35,206 nt of DNA from SZUA-430 sp964646885 (GCA_964646885.1 CAZYFM010000020.1:1-35206); one strand, 5' to 3'. Counted from the first letter of the stretch, positions 1-8,967 are shown. The notes: generated by a model from the letters alone, not told the origin. A program made the numbers and translations.

Positions 1-1331
1 GGCGACTCAGCTTCTTCTTCGCCATCGGCATGAACTTCTTCATGGAGATCGCCAAGCTGCGCGCCGCGCGCCAGATGTGGGCGCGCATCATGAAGGACCT
101 CGGCGCGAAGAAGCCGGAGTCGCTCATGCTCCGCACACACTGCCAGACCTCGGGCGTCTCGCTGACGGAGCAGGATCCGTACAACAACGTCGTGCGCACG
201 GCCTATGAAGCCATGGCCGCCGTTCTCGGTGGCACGCAGTCACTGCACACGAATTCCTTCGACGAGGCCATCGCACTGCCGACGGAGACGTCCGCACGCA
301 TCGCCCGCAACACCCAGCTCATCCTGCAGACCGAAACAAAGGTCACGCATGTGGTCGACCCGCTCGGCGGCTCCTACTACGTGGAGGCGCTCACGCACGC
401 CCTCGATACGCACGCCCAGAAGCTCATTGACGAAGTCGAAGCCATGGGCGGCATGACCAAGGCGGTCGCCAGCGGCTGGCCCAAGCTGAAGATCGAGGAG
501 GCTGCAGCACGTCGCCAGGCCGCCATTGACCGTGGCGAAGAAGTGATCGTCGGCGTGAACAGGTATCGCCTCGAAAACGAGCCTGATCTCGAAGTGCGTG
601 ACATCGACAACGACAAGGTTCGCGCGCAGCAGATTTCGCGCCTCCAGCGCATCAAGGGAACGCGCGACCAGGGCAAGGTGGATGCAGCCCTCAAGGCGCT
701 TACGGAAGGCGCGCGTGGCAATGGAAACCTGCTCGCGCTCGCCGTGAACGCAGCGCGTGCGCGCGCGACCGTCGGCGAGATCTCGGACGCGATGGAAGCC
801 GTGTTCAGCCGCCACCAGGCCGAGACGAAGTCGATCTCCGGTGTCTACGGTGCGGCCTATGAAGGCGACGCCGGCTTTGCGAAGATCCAGGGAGAGGTCG
901 AGGAGTTTGCCCGCGCCGAAGGTCGCCGTCCGCGCATGCTCGTCGCAAAGATGGGTCAGGACGGACACGACCGCGGCGCCAAGGTGATTGCCACGGCCTT
1001 CGCGGATCTCGGTTTCGACGTCGACGTCGGACCGCTGTTCCAGACACCGGCTGAAGTGGCCAAGGACGCCATCGACAACGACGTCCACGTGATTGGCGTG
1101 TCGAGCCAGGCGGCGGGCCACAAGACCCTGGTCCCGGCGCTCAGCGAGGAACTGAAGAAGCAGGGCGCCTCCGACATCCTGATCGTGGTGGGCGGCGTGA
1201 TCCCGGCACAGGATTACGATGCGCTCAAGCGGGCTGGGGCCGCGGCGATCTTCGGCCCCGGAACGAACATTCCGGCGGCGGCCTCGCAGGTGCTGAAGCT
1301 TATTCGGGCAAACTCGAAGAAGGCGGCCTAG
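1..1331 (+). CDS. scpA: Methylmalonyl-CoA mutase, C-terminal 442 residues (5' end cut by window)
   Basis: Isomerises (R)-methylmalonyl-CoA to succinyl-CoA with adenosylcobalamin, the last step of propionyl-CoA assimilation, in the cytoplasm. The frame is open from base 3 and already reads the conserved RLSFFFAIGMNFFMEIAK stretch of the catalytic barrel, so the gene starts upstream; full-length enzymes have about 710-730 residues. The last ~130 residues are the B12-binding domain: the DGHDRG motif has its cobalt-ligating His at codon 966-968, followed by the SSQAAGHKTL and GGVIP segments and a GPGTNIP end. In the DxHxxG-SxL-GG signature the SxL Leu is Gln here. Its GTPase partner MeaB is encoded on the same strand 6.5 kb downstream, not adjacent. 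The gene converges on the acetyltransferase with 12 bases between the stops. Identity is secure; only the extent upstream is unknown. Confidence 0.97.
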   Translation, partial: RLSFFFAIGMNFFMEIAKLRAARQMWARIMKDLGAKKPESLMLRTHCQTSGVSLTEQDPYNNVVRTAYEAMAAVLGGTQSLHTNSFDEAIALPTETSARIARNTQLILQTETKVTHVVDPLGGSYYVEALTHALDTHAQKLIDEVEAMGGMTKAVASGWPKLKIEEAAARRQAAIDRGEEVIVGVNRYRLENEPDLEVRDIDNDKVRAQQISRLQRIKGTRDQGKVDAALKALTEGARGNGNLLALAVNAARARATVGEISDAMEAVFSRHQAETKSISGVYGAAYEGDAGFAKIQGEVEEFARAEGRRPRMLVAKMGQDGHDRGAKVIATAFADLGFDVDVGPLFQTPAEVAKDAIDNDVHVIGVSSQAAGHKTLVPALSEELKKQGASDILIVVGGVIPAQDYDALKRAGAAAIFGPGTNIPAAASQVLKLIRANSKKAA

Positions 1332-1343
1332 CCGCCCGGGGCT

Positions 1344-2183
1344 TCAGGCCTTTCGCACCATGAGGTGCTGGTAAAGCGGCGAGCCGACCCAGCCCGCCGC
1401 TTCGAAGGCCTTCGCGGCAAGCGAAGCCACCTGCAATTGCGGCGCCCGCAGCACGGCCTCGGGAAACGTGGCGCGTAGCGCAAGCAAAAGGTCAGCGGCG
1501 CTCGCATATCGCTCGTCAGAGTCCAGCAGGCTTTGCACCACGATCAGGCCGGGCGCCTCCGTGAACACAAGTTGGGCAGTTCCACGCTGCCAGCAATAGA
1601 CCATGCCGGTCAGGCGTGAGATCGCGTCACCGCACACCTGCCAGGGCAGCGCCGCAGTGGACGACCGTTCTATCTCGTTTGCATGCCGGCGCGCCGTCTC
1701 GGGAGAAACGCTGCTTGTGTCCAGCAACCTGGCCGGTGAGCCTGCTGGTGCCTCGAAGCCCTTCAGTTCGCAGGCGCTCTCCATGCCGCGCGACCTGTAC
1801 AGGCGGAACGCGCGCTCGTTCTGGGCGAAGACCTCAAGCTCGACAAAGGCGACGCCGCGCGAGCGCGCTTCCTCGATCGTCTCGTCGAGCAGGCGCGGGG
1901 CTGCGCCAGAACCACGGGCTTCAGGCCGGGCTCCCATGACGGCGATGCGCCAGCGGTCGTCGGAACGAGGACACACCAGCGCGAATGAGTTGACGCGGTC
2001 TCCTTCGATCGCCACGCGGCTCAGCACCAGGTCGACGCCCTGTCGCTGCAGGAACACGGGCCAGGCGTTGCTGTCGAGCGCGGGCATGCGGATCACGTAA
2101 TCCGAGAAGGCCGCATTCAGGCAGTCGCGAATCTGCTCGCCATCAACCGTGGTGGCGCGTGCAAAACGGAGAGCCGCAGCCAT
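1344..2183 (-). CDS. GNAT-family N-acetyltransferase
   Basis: Predicted acyl-CoA-dependent N-acetyltransferase of unknown substrate, cytoplasmic. About 279 residues, longer than a single GNAT domain. The N-terminal half carries the acetyl-CoA pyrophosphate-binding signature (VMGARPEARGSGAAPRLL, a RxxGxA-type loop), then the LEVFAQNERAFRLYRSRGM segment typical of motif B. The C-terminal half has a weaker second GNAT-like region ending in FEAAGWVGSPLYQHLM. I chose ATG 2183 over TTG 2186; neither has a strong Shine-Dalgarno. The gene lies 13 bases after the stop of the small secreted protein gene on the same strand, so the two may be co-transcribed. Substrate cannot be told from sequence. Confidence 0.85.
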   Translation of the reverse strand: MAAALRFARATTVDGEQIRDCLNAAFSDYVIRMPALDSNAWPVFLQRQGVDLVLSRVAIEGDRVNSFALVCPRSDDRWRIAVMGARPEARGSGAAPRLLDETIEEARSRGVAFVELEVFAQNERAFRLYRSRGMESACELKGFEAPAGSPARLLDTSSVSPETARRHANEIERSSTAALPWQVCGDAISRLTGMVYCWQRGTAQLVFTEAPGLIVVQSLLDSDERYASAADLLLALRATFPEAVLRAPQLQVASLAAKAFEAAGWVGSPLYQHLMVRKA

Positions 2184-2196
2184 CAAGCCGCGCGTC

Positions 2197-2586
2197 TCAC
2201 TGCGGATTGATCTCGACAGTCATGGAATTCGTTCGCGCCCGTATCACGATGCGCGTCGTGTCCGGCGGGAGATCGAGCAGGGCGTGCGTCTGGATGGGCG
2301 TGAGCACCTGGGCCGACATCTCCGGGCGGCAGGCCACGAAATCAACGGTTGCCGTGGTACCGGAACGGTTGGAAATGACGAGCGTGGGATTGCTCCAGCC
2401 CGCGCTTTCCGACGTGCCGAAGGCATCCACTTCGATGCCGTCCGGTTCCACGGAAACGCGACCTGAATCAACCTGCATGATGATTTGCCGGTCGCACGAC
2501 TTCGGGTCAGCAGGCGATGACGCGGAAGCCGCTGCAATGGCGCAGAGCCCCACGAAGCCCGCAGCCAGGATTGCCCTCTTGTTCAT
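2197..2586 (-). CDS. Small secreted protein of unknown function
   Basis: A 129-residue protein starting with a clear Sec signal peptide: MNKR, then a hydrophobic run, with a likely signal peptidase I site after ASA near residue 24. The mature part has two cysteines (SCDR and VACRP) that could form a disulfide, and a beta-rich look (PTLVISNRSGTTATVDFVAC, then TTRIVIRARTNSMTVEI), suggestive of a small periplasmic immunoglobulin-like fold; this is inference. The start is fixed by an excellent ribosome-binding site, AAAGGAGG seven bases before ATG 2586. The frame stays open further upstream but that part has no coding character. I do not recognise a family. It precedes the acetyltransferase gene and diverges from rmuC. 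Confidence 0.75.
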   Translation of the reverse strand: MNKRAILAAGFVGLCAIAAASASSPADPKSCDRQIIMQVDSGRVSVEPDGIEVDAFGTSESAGWSNPTLVISNRSGTTATVDFVACRPEMSAQVLTPIQTHALLDLPPDTTRIVIRARTNSMTVEINPQ

Positions 2587-2833
2587 TGGCACGCCTCCTT
2601 TGTTCAAGGCTGAGTATAGCGAGAGCGATGCACGCTCGTACATCATGGAATCAGCGACCCGGCAGTAGGCGTCAATGTACAAAAAGTGCGCCGTTACACC
2701 GCCTGGGGCTGAAAACCTGATGAAACGGCTTCGATGTGGCGGCGCACGACCCGACGTCGCTATACTGTCGCCGATGCAGGATCGAATGCCGGTCGGGTTG
2801 ACGAGGCAAACGACACATGATCCGGAGTACGGA

Positions 2834-4252
2834 ATGGACTGGCTTACCTTGTTCGCGGCGGTCGCGGCAATCTGCTCGCTCGCGCTTCTTTTCATTCAGC
2901 TCGCCAACTTGCTGGCCGGGGGCGGCACCGGCGGAGGCGTCGCGCGCGAGATGGACCGCAAGCTTGACCGCGTCGGTGATATTGCCGAGCGCACGGAAAA
3001 GGCGGTGCGTGACGACAACCAGCGCATGCGCAAGGAAACCGAGGAACACGCCAGAGAACTGCGCAAGGAGCTGGGTGGAAACATCCTCGACCTCGGCAAC
3101 AGCGTGCAGACGAACCTCTCGGAAAGCCTCTCGGCCATCGACAGGCGCGTTCAGGAGTTCTCGCGCACGCATGGAGAGTTTTCCTCGACCCTGCGCGAGG
3201 AAGTGCGCAATTCCATCACGACCTTTGCGGACGCATTGAAGGCCGACGTGAAGGCACTGACCGACGCGACGGCGCTGGCGCAGGAAAGCCTGCGCAAGGG
3301 CGTGACCGACAGCCTTGAGACCCTGCGCAAGGATAACGAGACCAAGCTTGAAGCGATGCGGGCGACGGTCGAGGAAAAGCTGCAGGGCACGCTCGAGAAG
3401 AGGCTGGGCGAAAGCTTCGCCATCGTGTCCGAGCGCCTCGAGAAGGTGCACCAGGGCCTCGGCGAAATGCAGACGCTGGCGATCGGCGTCGGCGACCTCA
3501 AGCGCGTGATGTCCAACGTGAAGGACCGCGGCGGCTGGGCCGAAATCCAGCTCGGCGTCATGCTCGATCAGATGCTGGCCAGGGACCAGTACGAGACCAA
3601 TGCGAAGGTGGATTCCTCCACCGGTGAAATCGTCGAGTTCGCTGTGCGGATGCCGGGGCAGGCGAGCGGCGGCGAGGTGCTGTTGCCCATCGACGCGAAG
3701 TTTCCGAAGGAAGATTACGAGCGCCTGGTGCTGGCGTGGGAGAGCGGCAATGCGGATGCCGCGCGGGCTGCCAGCGAAGCGCTGTCGGCCGTATTCGAGA
3801 CCGAGGCAAAGCGCATTTCCTCGAAGTACATTCGCCCGCCCGTCACCACGGACTTCGCCGTGATGTATGTGCCGACGGAAGGACTTTTCGCCGAAGCCAT
3901 GCGCGCGCCGGGGCTCGCCCAGCGCCTTCAGTCGAAGTATCGGGTAACCGTAGCGGGGCCGACCACGCTCCATGCGCTGCTGAACAGTTTGCAGATGGGC
4001 TTCCGGACACTGGCAATACAGAAGCGGTCAAGCGAAGTCTGGCGCGTGCTCTCGGAAGCAAAGGCGGAGTTCCAGAAGTACGGCGATGTCTGGGACCGTC
4101 TGTCGAGGCAGTTGCAAACGGCGCAGAACACGATTGAGGAGGCGGGGCGACGAACCCGGGCCGTGGAGCGCAAGCTGAAGGATGTTGAGATCGGCGATGG
4201 CACGCTCACCCCTCTCGTGCAGGCAGAAGAGGCTGTCCCCGAAATCAGCTAG
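2834..4252 (+). CDS. rmuC: DNA recombination protein RmuC
   Basis: RmuC-family protein; in E. coli it limits inversion recombination at short inverted repeats, and a nuclease activity has been suggested from its fold. About 472 residues. Order: an N-terminal membrane anchor (MDWLTLFAAVAAIC to about residue 30), a Gly-rich linker, a long charged coiled coil (about 35-180), then the RmuC domain. The domain shows LGVMLDQML, LLPIDAKFPKEDYERLV, FAVMYVPTEGLFAEA and the GPTTLHALLNSLQMGF block, all typical. A coiled coil closes the protein. I chose ATG 2834 because it begins exactly at the hydrophobic anchor and has CGGAG upstream; the frame is open to 2675 but the extra residues look non-coding. It converges on the patatin gene with 9 bases between stops. 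Confidence 0.93.
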   Translation: MDWLTLFAAVAAICSLALLFIQLANLLAGGGTGGGVAREMDRKLDRVGDIAERTEKAVRDDNQRMRKETEEHARELRKELGGNILDLGNSVQTNLSESLSAIDRRVQEFSRTHGEFSSTLREEVRNSITTFADALKADVKALTDATALAQESLRKGVTDSLETLRKDNETKLEAMRATVEEKLQGTLEKRLGESFAIVSERLEKVHQGLGEMQTLAIGVGDLKRVMSNVKDRGGWAEIQLGVMLDQMLARDQYETNAKVDSSTGEIVEFAVRMPGQASGGEVLLPIDAKFPKEDYERLVLAWESGNADAARAASEALSAVFETEAKRISSKYIRPPVTTDFAVMYVPTEGLFAEAMRAPGLAQRLQSKYRVTVAGPTTLHALLNSLQMGFRTLAIQKRSSEVWRVLSEAKAEFQKYGDVWDRLSRQLQTAQNTIEEAGRRTRAVERKLKDVEIGDGTLTPLVQAEEAVPEIS

Positions 4253-4261
4253 CGCCGTGCG

Positions 4262-6766
4262 TCAGCCGCCGCAGTCGATGGGTTGCGGCGGCCGAGGCTG
4301 GGACAGTCCCGCAGGCAGGCCGCGGATCACGGACAGCGTGCCGTCGAGCTTGCGCGCCTGGTTCAGGTTGAAGTCCAGCCACGGAGCCTTGTTCAGCATG
4401 TAGTGGCAGGCGGCAGGATTGAGCACCCAGTTCATCGGCGCAGCCTCGCCCTTGTCGCGGTCCGGGCGTGGCAGCGCGATGTGGATCATGCGCGTGCGCG
4501 GCTCGTCGGGGGCGCTGGTCTGCGCGCGGCAGAAGTCGCGCTTCACGATGTTCAGGGCGTCGCGGCCATGTGCCGATCGCGTGGCCGCCAGGCCAAGGAT
4601 CGGCGCGAAGGACTGGGGCACGATGCTCTGGTCGTGCACGCTGCCTGACGGTCCCATCGCAGCCGTATAGGTCTCGATGCAGGTCTGGATGGGGGCTGGT
4701 TCGTCACAGCGAATCGTGACCTGCGAGCCGTCCTCGTTGATGTCGCCGAGCTGCGTGCGGCATTTGCCGTTGTGCAGACGGGGTGGCTGGTCGGCCTCGA
4801 GATCGTTCGAGATCACGACGATGATCGGCACGACGTTGAGCGTCGGATCCTGCGCATTCAGGTCTTCGATGGCACGCGCGAGTTCCCACGCCGTGCGTGC
4901 GCCGTAGTTCTCGAAATAGCCACCATCGATGATCTGGTAGTCGCGCGCCTCGGTCGTGCTGACAAAGCGCCCGGCCGGCGAGACGAACGGGAACCGCGCG
5001 GAGTTGGTGACGGCCGTTGCCAGTTGCACGTCACGCGACACGAGACGGATGAAATCACCGCTGTCGGGAAACAGGGCCGTATCCGCATTGATGCGGATGC
5101 TCGACGTGATGATGCGCTTTCCGGTCACGACATCCGTGCCGTTCAGCATCAGGTGCGGAAGCGAGGCGCGGTTGACGCCGCTGCGCGCGATCGAGTTGCG
5201 CAGGCCGAGGAACGTGGTCTCCGTGCCCTCCGGCAACTGGAAGCCGCTGCTTCGGTTCCACAGCAGGTCGAATGCAAGCTCCAGCGTGGCATTGCGGTCC
5301 GGCACGCCGCCATATGTCCAGGCCGGGCCAATGAGGCTGCCGAACATGTCGCTCAGGAAGTACGTTGATATGCTCGCCGACAGCAGGTCGCTCGTCGAAA
5401 GGGACTTGAGCGCGTGCCGGATCTCCGGGTTCTCCCAGTTCAGCCGTCCGTCGGCATCACCCTTCGCGGCCACCATGCGCAGGTAGCTGGCAGCACCCAG
5501 GCTGCCGCCTGAAACGCCGCTGACGGCAAAGATGTGGCGGCCGGCTTCCCCGCCGGTCTGGTGGTCGAGCATGCGCAGCGAAGCCAGCATCCAGGCCGCG
5601 GCGCGGCTCGCTCCTCCTTCGGCAGCAACGATGATGAGCGGCAGTTTCAGCGACGCCGGATCTCCCTGGCGGCGCGACGACACCCACTCCTTGAGCGCGG
5701 CCTTGAGCGTGGGCCGGCAGGTCAGCTCATCCGAACCACCGCCCGGAACCGCATCGCAATCGCCGGACCCGGCGGGCTCGATCACGCGCGTTTCGGCGAG
5801 TGGCACGCGATGCTTCTCCAGCACCCACGGGGGCGACAGGAACCACGCCAGCATCGCGATCGTGCCGAGCATGTTGCTGAGCCGCTTGACGCGATGACGC
5901 TCGCCGGGGATCAGCGCGCGCATTTCACCCCGGTGCGCCAGCCACCGCGTGGCGTAAAACACCTGCTCGACAATGCCGCGGAAGATCGCCAGCGCGATCA
6001 CGAGCGGGCCGACGGCAAAGGCAAGCGCAGCGATTGCCGTCGTCGGTGCATCGATGGCCGCAACCCAGTCCGGTCGGAAGATCAGGCAGACCAGGGCCGC
6101 CGCGCTGCAGGCCAGTGAAAGAACGGCAAACGGCCATCCGAAGGGTGCGCAGGCCAGGATGCGGGTCGAACGGTAGCGCAGCATCCAGCGTGGCGCGCCA
6201 AACGCATCCATCCAGCGGAACTTCGTGCGGTGGACGACAAAGGCGAACAGCAGCCCGACAAGGCCGCAGCTCAGAAGCTCCATGCCGATCAGGCCAAGCA
6301 TGATGCGGCCGCTGGCGATTGAAAACAGGATCGGCAGCAACGTGATGGCACTGGCGGCGAGCAGCGCAATGCGTGGCGCCCACTCGTGGCTCCAGTCCTC
6401 GTAGTCTTCCGTGCGCGGTCGGTGGCGGACAGGCACGGCCTCTTCCGCATGCGCACCGGCGGCGGATTTCTTGTGGCTGATGCGGACCTTGTCGGTTTCG
6501 CCATGCTCGCGCTGCGCCGTCAGGGCTGCGCGGGTCCAGAACCAGGCACTCAGTCCCATCAGCATGGCGGCGAACGCGAACAGGAAGGGGCGCGTTGAAA
6601 CCTGGAGCTTCCACAGCGGCGCTTCCATGCCGGCAAACATGTCCGGCATCTGCGGCGGAAGCCACACCGCCAGGAATGCCAGGAAGGGAACGGCGACGCC
6701 GATGGGTTCCTCCGCCCAGCGGCGCAGGAGATGGTCAGTGCGTTTCAGGTTGCGCGAGAACGACAT
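4262..6766 (-). CDS. Polytopic membrane protein fused to a patatin-like phospholipase domain
   Basis: Predicted membrane-anchored serine lipase/acyl hydrolase of 834 residues. The first ~320 residues hold about seven hydrophobic segments (by eye near 21-37, 60-76, 130-150, 155-175, 203-228, 240-262 and 298-316). The C-terminal part is patatin-like: a glycine-rich oxyanion segment (AAEGGASRAAAW), the nucleophile elbow GVSGG with Ser419, and a DGG motif (IIDGGYFENYG) with Asp614 completing the Ser-Asp dyad. All catalytic parts are present, so it should be active. Membrane topology, and hence which side the lipase faces, is not clear. Natural substrate unknown; phospholipid is the family default. 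The start ATG 6766 has no strong ribosome-binding site. A terminator hairpin separates it from the upstream DUF3108 gene, so it probably has its own promoter in 6767-6830. Confidence 0.88.
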   Translation of the reverse strand: MSFSRNLKRTDHLLRRWAEEPIGVAVPFLAFLAVWLPPQMPDMFAGMEAPLWKLQVSTRPFLFAFAAMLMGLSAWFWTRAALTAQREHGETDKVRISHKKSAAGAHAEEAVPVRHRPRTEDYEDWSHEWAPRIALLAASAITLLPILFSIASGRIMLGLIGMELLSCGLVGLLFAFVVHRTKFRWMDAFGAPRWMLRYRSTRILACAPFGWPFAVLSLACSAAALVCLIFRPDWVAAIDAPTTAIAALAFAVGPLVIALAIFRGIVEQVFYATRWLAHRGEMRALIPGERHRVKRLSNMLGTIAMLAWFLSPPWVLEKHRVPLAETRVIEPAGSGDCDAVPGGGSDELTCRPTLKAALKEWVSSRRQGDPASLKLPLIIVAAEGGASRAAAWMLASLRMLDHQTGGEAGRHIFAVSGVSGGSLGAASYLRMVAAKGDADGRLNWENPEIRHALKSLSTSDLLSASISTYFLSDMFGSLIGPAWTYGGVPDRNATLELAFDLLWNRSSGFQLPEGTETTFLGLRNSIARSGVNRASLPHLMLNGTDVVTGKRIITSSIRINADTALFPDSGDFIRLVSRDVQLATAVTNSARFPFVSPAGRFVSTTEARDYQIIDGGYFENYGARTAWELARAIEDLNAQDPTLNVVPIIVVISNDLEADQPPRLHNGKCRTQLGDINEDGSQVTIRCDEPAPIQTCIETYTAAMGPSGSVHDQSIVPQSFAPILGLAATRSAHGRDALNIVKRDFCRAQTSAPDEPRTRMIHIALPRPDRDKGEAAPMNWVLNPAACHYMLNKAPWLDFNLNQARKLDGTLSVIRGLPAGLSQPRPPQPIDCGG

Positions 6767-6830
6767 TGCTTGTGCAGGGTTCCGCCAGCGAATCAGTTGG
6801 CGGTCATTGTCCGCCTGTTGCCGTGGCCCG

Positions 6831-6864
6831 CAAACACAAAGGGCGGAACCGGCAGGTTCCGCCC
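6831..6864 (-). terminator. Intrinsic terminator of the DUF3108 gene
   Basis: A perfect 10-bp inverted repeat, GGGCGGAACC (6841-6850) and GGTTCCGCCC (6855-6864), encloses a GGCA loop. Read on the minus strand it is followed by TTTGTGTTTG. It sits 25 bases after the DUF3108 stop codon and ahead of the patatin gene. On the plus strand there is no T-run, so it works for the minus strand only. Confidence 0.8.
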
Positions 6865-6889
6865 ACAGAACGTGGATAGGGTGTGACGG

Positions 6890-7738
6890 TTAGCCCGACT
6901 TCTGGGCGCCATCGACGGTGATTTTGCGCGCATGTCCCAGCGCGACCCCATAGGGGGTCTCGGTCATGATCTTGACCGGCACCACGAACTGCTTCACCGG
7001 GCCGCCGCTCGTGCTTTCGAAGGTCGCAAACCAGGCCGTGATGGTCGGAAGCGCCTTGCCCTTGTTGAGGTTCGGCTTGAACCCCGCGATCTGCTTGTAG
7101 ACCACGGTGCACTTCACGGCCGGGCCGGAGTAGCCGCCGTCCGACTTCACCTTGTCCTGGCCTTCATACTTGAGCTCGATGTCATAGCGGCGGCGGCCGT
7201 CGAACACGCGCACCGTGTCACCGCACTGCTTCGTCGGCGACACCGAAACGCCGGAAAGCGCAAAGACGATGCCGGACAGCGGATCCAGCGTGCCGCGCTT
7301 CTGCTCTTCCGTGACGGGGAAACGGTTCACGTTGTAGGCCGGTTCCGCAAACAGCTCGATCCCCGACGCCGTGTAGGTCAGGTCAACTTTCTGGGACTGC
7401 TTTTCGTTGACGGTGTTGGAATTGTACTTGCGGGGCAGCAGCGTCGAGCCAGCGACGCTTCCAACCGAACTCGCGTCAATGATGGCTTCATAGAAGGAGT
7501 TCACCACGCCTGCCGTCTTCAGCTTGGAGACCGCGGAATAGCCGCTGGAATTGAAGCTCGTCTTGAGACCGACATTGCCAAGGTTGAAGCCACCCAGATA
7601 AACCTGCCATACAAGCTGGATGGTGCTGGTTGGGCCCTGCTGCTGCGGTTCGGCGGCCGGTGCAACCGGCGTTCCCTGGGCAAGCGCCACGGCGGGGAGC
7701 ATCACGAGGCTGGTAGCGATGAGAAGGCGTTTGAGCAT
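6890..7738 (-). CDS. DUF3108 domain-containing periplasmic protein
   Basis: About 282 residues with a textbook signal peptide (MLKRLLIATSLVMLPAVALA, cleaved before Gln), so exported to the periplasm. The mature protein begins with a Pro/Gln-rich stretch, then a beta-rich domain: WQVYLGGFNLGNVGLKT, YSAVSKLKTAGVVNSFYEA and a later GTLDPLSGIVFAL segment match the pattern of DUF3108 proteins, in which an outer-membrane-related lipid-binding role is suspected but unproven. A basic RRRYDIELKY segment and two cysteines (KQCGD, VKCTV) follow. I chose ATG 7738, which begins the signal peptide; the frame extends to 7783 with no benefit. A GAGG lies about 11 bases upstream. It is followed by a strong terminator and diverges from meaB. 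Confidence 0.82.
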   Translation of the reverse strand: MLKRLLIATSLVMLPAVALAQGTPVAPAAEPQQQGPTSTIQLVWQVYLGGFNLGNVGLKTSFNSSGYSAVSKLKTAGVVNSFYEAIIDASSVGSVAGSTLLPRKYNSNTVNEKQSQKVDLTYTASGIELFAEPAYNVNRFPVTEEQKRGTLDPLSGIVFALSGVSVSPTKQCGDTVRVFDGRRRYDIELKYEGQDKVKSDGGYSGPAVKCTVVYKQIAGFKPNLNKGKALPTITAWFATFESTSGGPVKQFVVPVKIMTETPYGVALGHARKITVDGAQKSG

Positions 7739-7877
7739 TGGCGGGAAGACCTCTTCAAACTCGAATGGCAGATGCGAAGGCACCTCGGTCCGGCGGCCGG
7801 GCTTTATTCATTGCGACCGTGTTTGAATTGTGGCGGAACTTGACCGCCGTCATCAAGCAGCAATCGTCACGGAAAAG

Positions 7878-8879
7878 ATGAACATCCCATCATCATCAGT
7901 CCCCGGGATCAAGGAATTGCTCGGAAAACTGGTAACGGGCGACCGGCGCGCGTTAGCCAAGTCCATAACCTTGGTTGAATCACATCGGCGCGAGGACCAG
8001 GAGCTGGCGTCGGCGTTGACCAACGCGGCGCTGGAGCACGCAGGCAAGTCGGTGCGCATCGGCCTGTCGGGAGCCCCCGGGGTGGGAAAGTCCACGTTCA
8101 TTGAGGCGCTCGGCTCATGGTTGACGGCGAGGGGCCACCGCGTGGCCGTGCTCGCCGTGGATCCCTCGTCCCAGCGTTCAGGGGGATCGATCCTGGGCGA
8201 CAAGACCCGCATGCCGAACCTCTCCCAGAGCCCGGCAGCGTTCATTCGGCCCACGCCGTCAGGCACGACGCTCGGAGGGGTCGCGCGCCGCACAAGGGAA
8301 TCCATCGTGCTGGTCGAAGCGGCGGGCTTTGACGTGGTGATCGTCGAGACCGTGGGTGTCGGCCAGTCCGAAACCGCCGTTTCCGAAATGGTGGATATTT
8401 TTACGCTGCTGATCTCGCCTTCGGGTGGCGACGAACTGCAGGGCATGAAGCGCGGGATCATGGAACTGGCGGACATTGCCCTTGTCACGAAGGCGGATGG
8501 CGACCTCCTTCCGGCCGCAAACAGGACGGCTGCCGAATATGCGGCGGGCCTGCATTTCCTGCGCCCCCGTATCCGGGGATGGCTGCCGGAGGTCGGGCTG
8601 GTCTCGAGCCCTACCGGCAAGGGCATTGCCGAGTACTGGACGATCCTTGAGCGTTTCTGCGATCACCTGCGGACAACCGGACTGTGGGAAGGCCAGCGCC
8701 AGGCCCAGCGCCTGTCATGGTTCTGGACCGAGCTTCGGGAAGGCCTGGTGGCCCAATTGAGGGAAAATCAGGCGATTGCCGCCGAAATCGGGGAACTGGA
8801 GAAACTGGTTGCGGGCGGTCGCCGCACCCCCGCATCTGCCGCAGGGCAGATACTGGCAAAAACCTTCCTCAAACCTTGA
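7878..8879 (+). CDS. meaB: Methylmalonyl-CoA mutase-associated GTPase MeaB
   Basis: G3E-family P-loop GTPase that gates cofactor loading of methylmalonyl-CoA mutase and protects it from inactivation (established for Methylobacterium MeaB and human MMAA). 333 residues from ATG 7878, matching the usual ~330. Motifs: Walker A GAPGVGKST (65-73), the DPSSQRSGGSILGDKTRM switch region, the Walker B/G3 segment VIVETVGVGQSETAV, the SPSGGDELQGMKRGIMELAD block typical of MeaB/ArgK, and TKADGD as the base-recognition motif. A GTG at 7830 would add 16 residues but has no ribosome-binding site. Its client, the mutase, is encoded at the start of the window on the same strand. The stop codon lies inside the predicted -35 box of the rpmB promoter. 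Confidence 0.95.
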   Translation: MNIPSSSVPGIKELLGKLVTGDRRALAKSITLVESHRREDQELASALTNAALEHAGKSVRIGLSGAPGVGKSTFIEALGSWLTARGHRVAVLAVDPSSQRSGGSILGDKTRMPNLSQSPAAFIRPTPSGTTLGGVARRTRESIVLVEAAGFDVVIVETVGVGQSETAVSEMVDIFTLLISPSGGDELQGMKRGIMELADIALVTKADGDLLPAANRTAAEYAAGLHFLRPRIRGWLPEVGLVSSPTGKGIAEYWTILERFCDHLRTTGLWEGQRQAQRLSWFWTELREGLVAQLRENQAIAAEIGELEKLVAGGRRTPASAAGQILAKTFLKP

Positions 8880-8905
8880 CTATCCCCCGTTCGCTCAACT
8901 ATAGG
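8876..8905 (+). promoter_or_regulatory. Predicted housekeeping sigma promoter for rpmB
   Basis: TTGACT (8876-8881), an 18-base spacer, then TATAGG (8900-8905). The -35 box matches consensus at five of six positions. Transcription would start near 8912, giving a leader of about 55 bases before rpmB. The box overlaps the meaB stop codon. Confidence 0.5.
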
Positions 8906-8967
8906 TCCGCCCCTCATGTGCGGGAGCCCCGCACGCATTAACGATTTCGAATGGCAGGAATACTTCG

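Noticed and set aside
2672..3973. 433-codon open frame on the minus strand opposite rmuC
   Set aside because: Composition is His/Arg/Leu-rich as expected for an antisense frame of a GC-rich gene; no domain, and rmuC is certain on the other strand.
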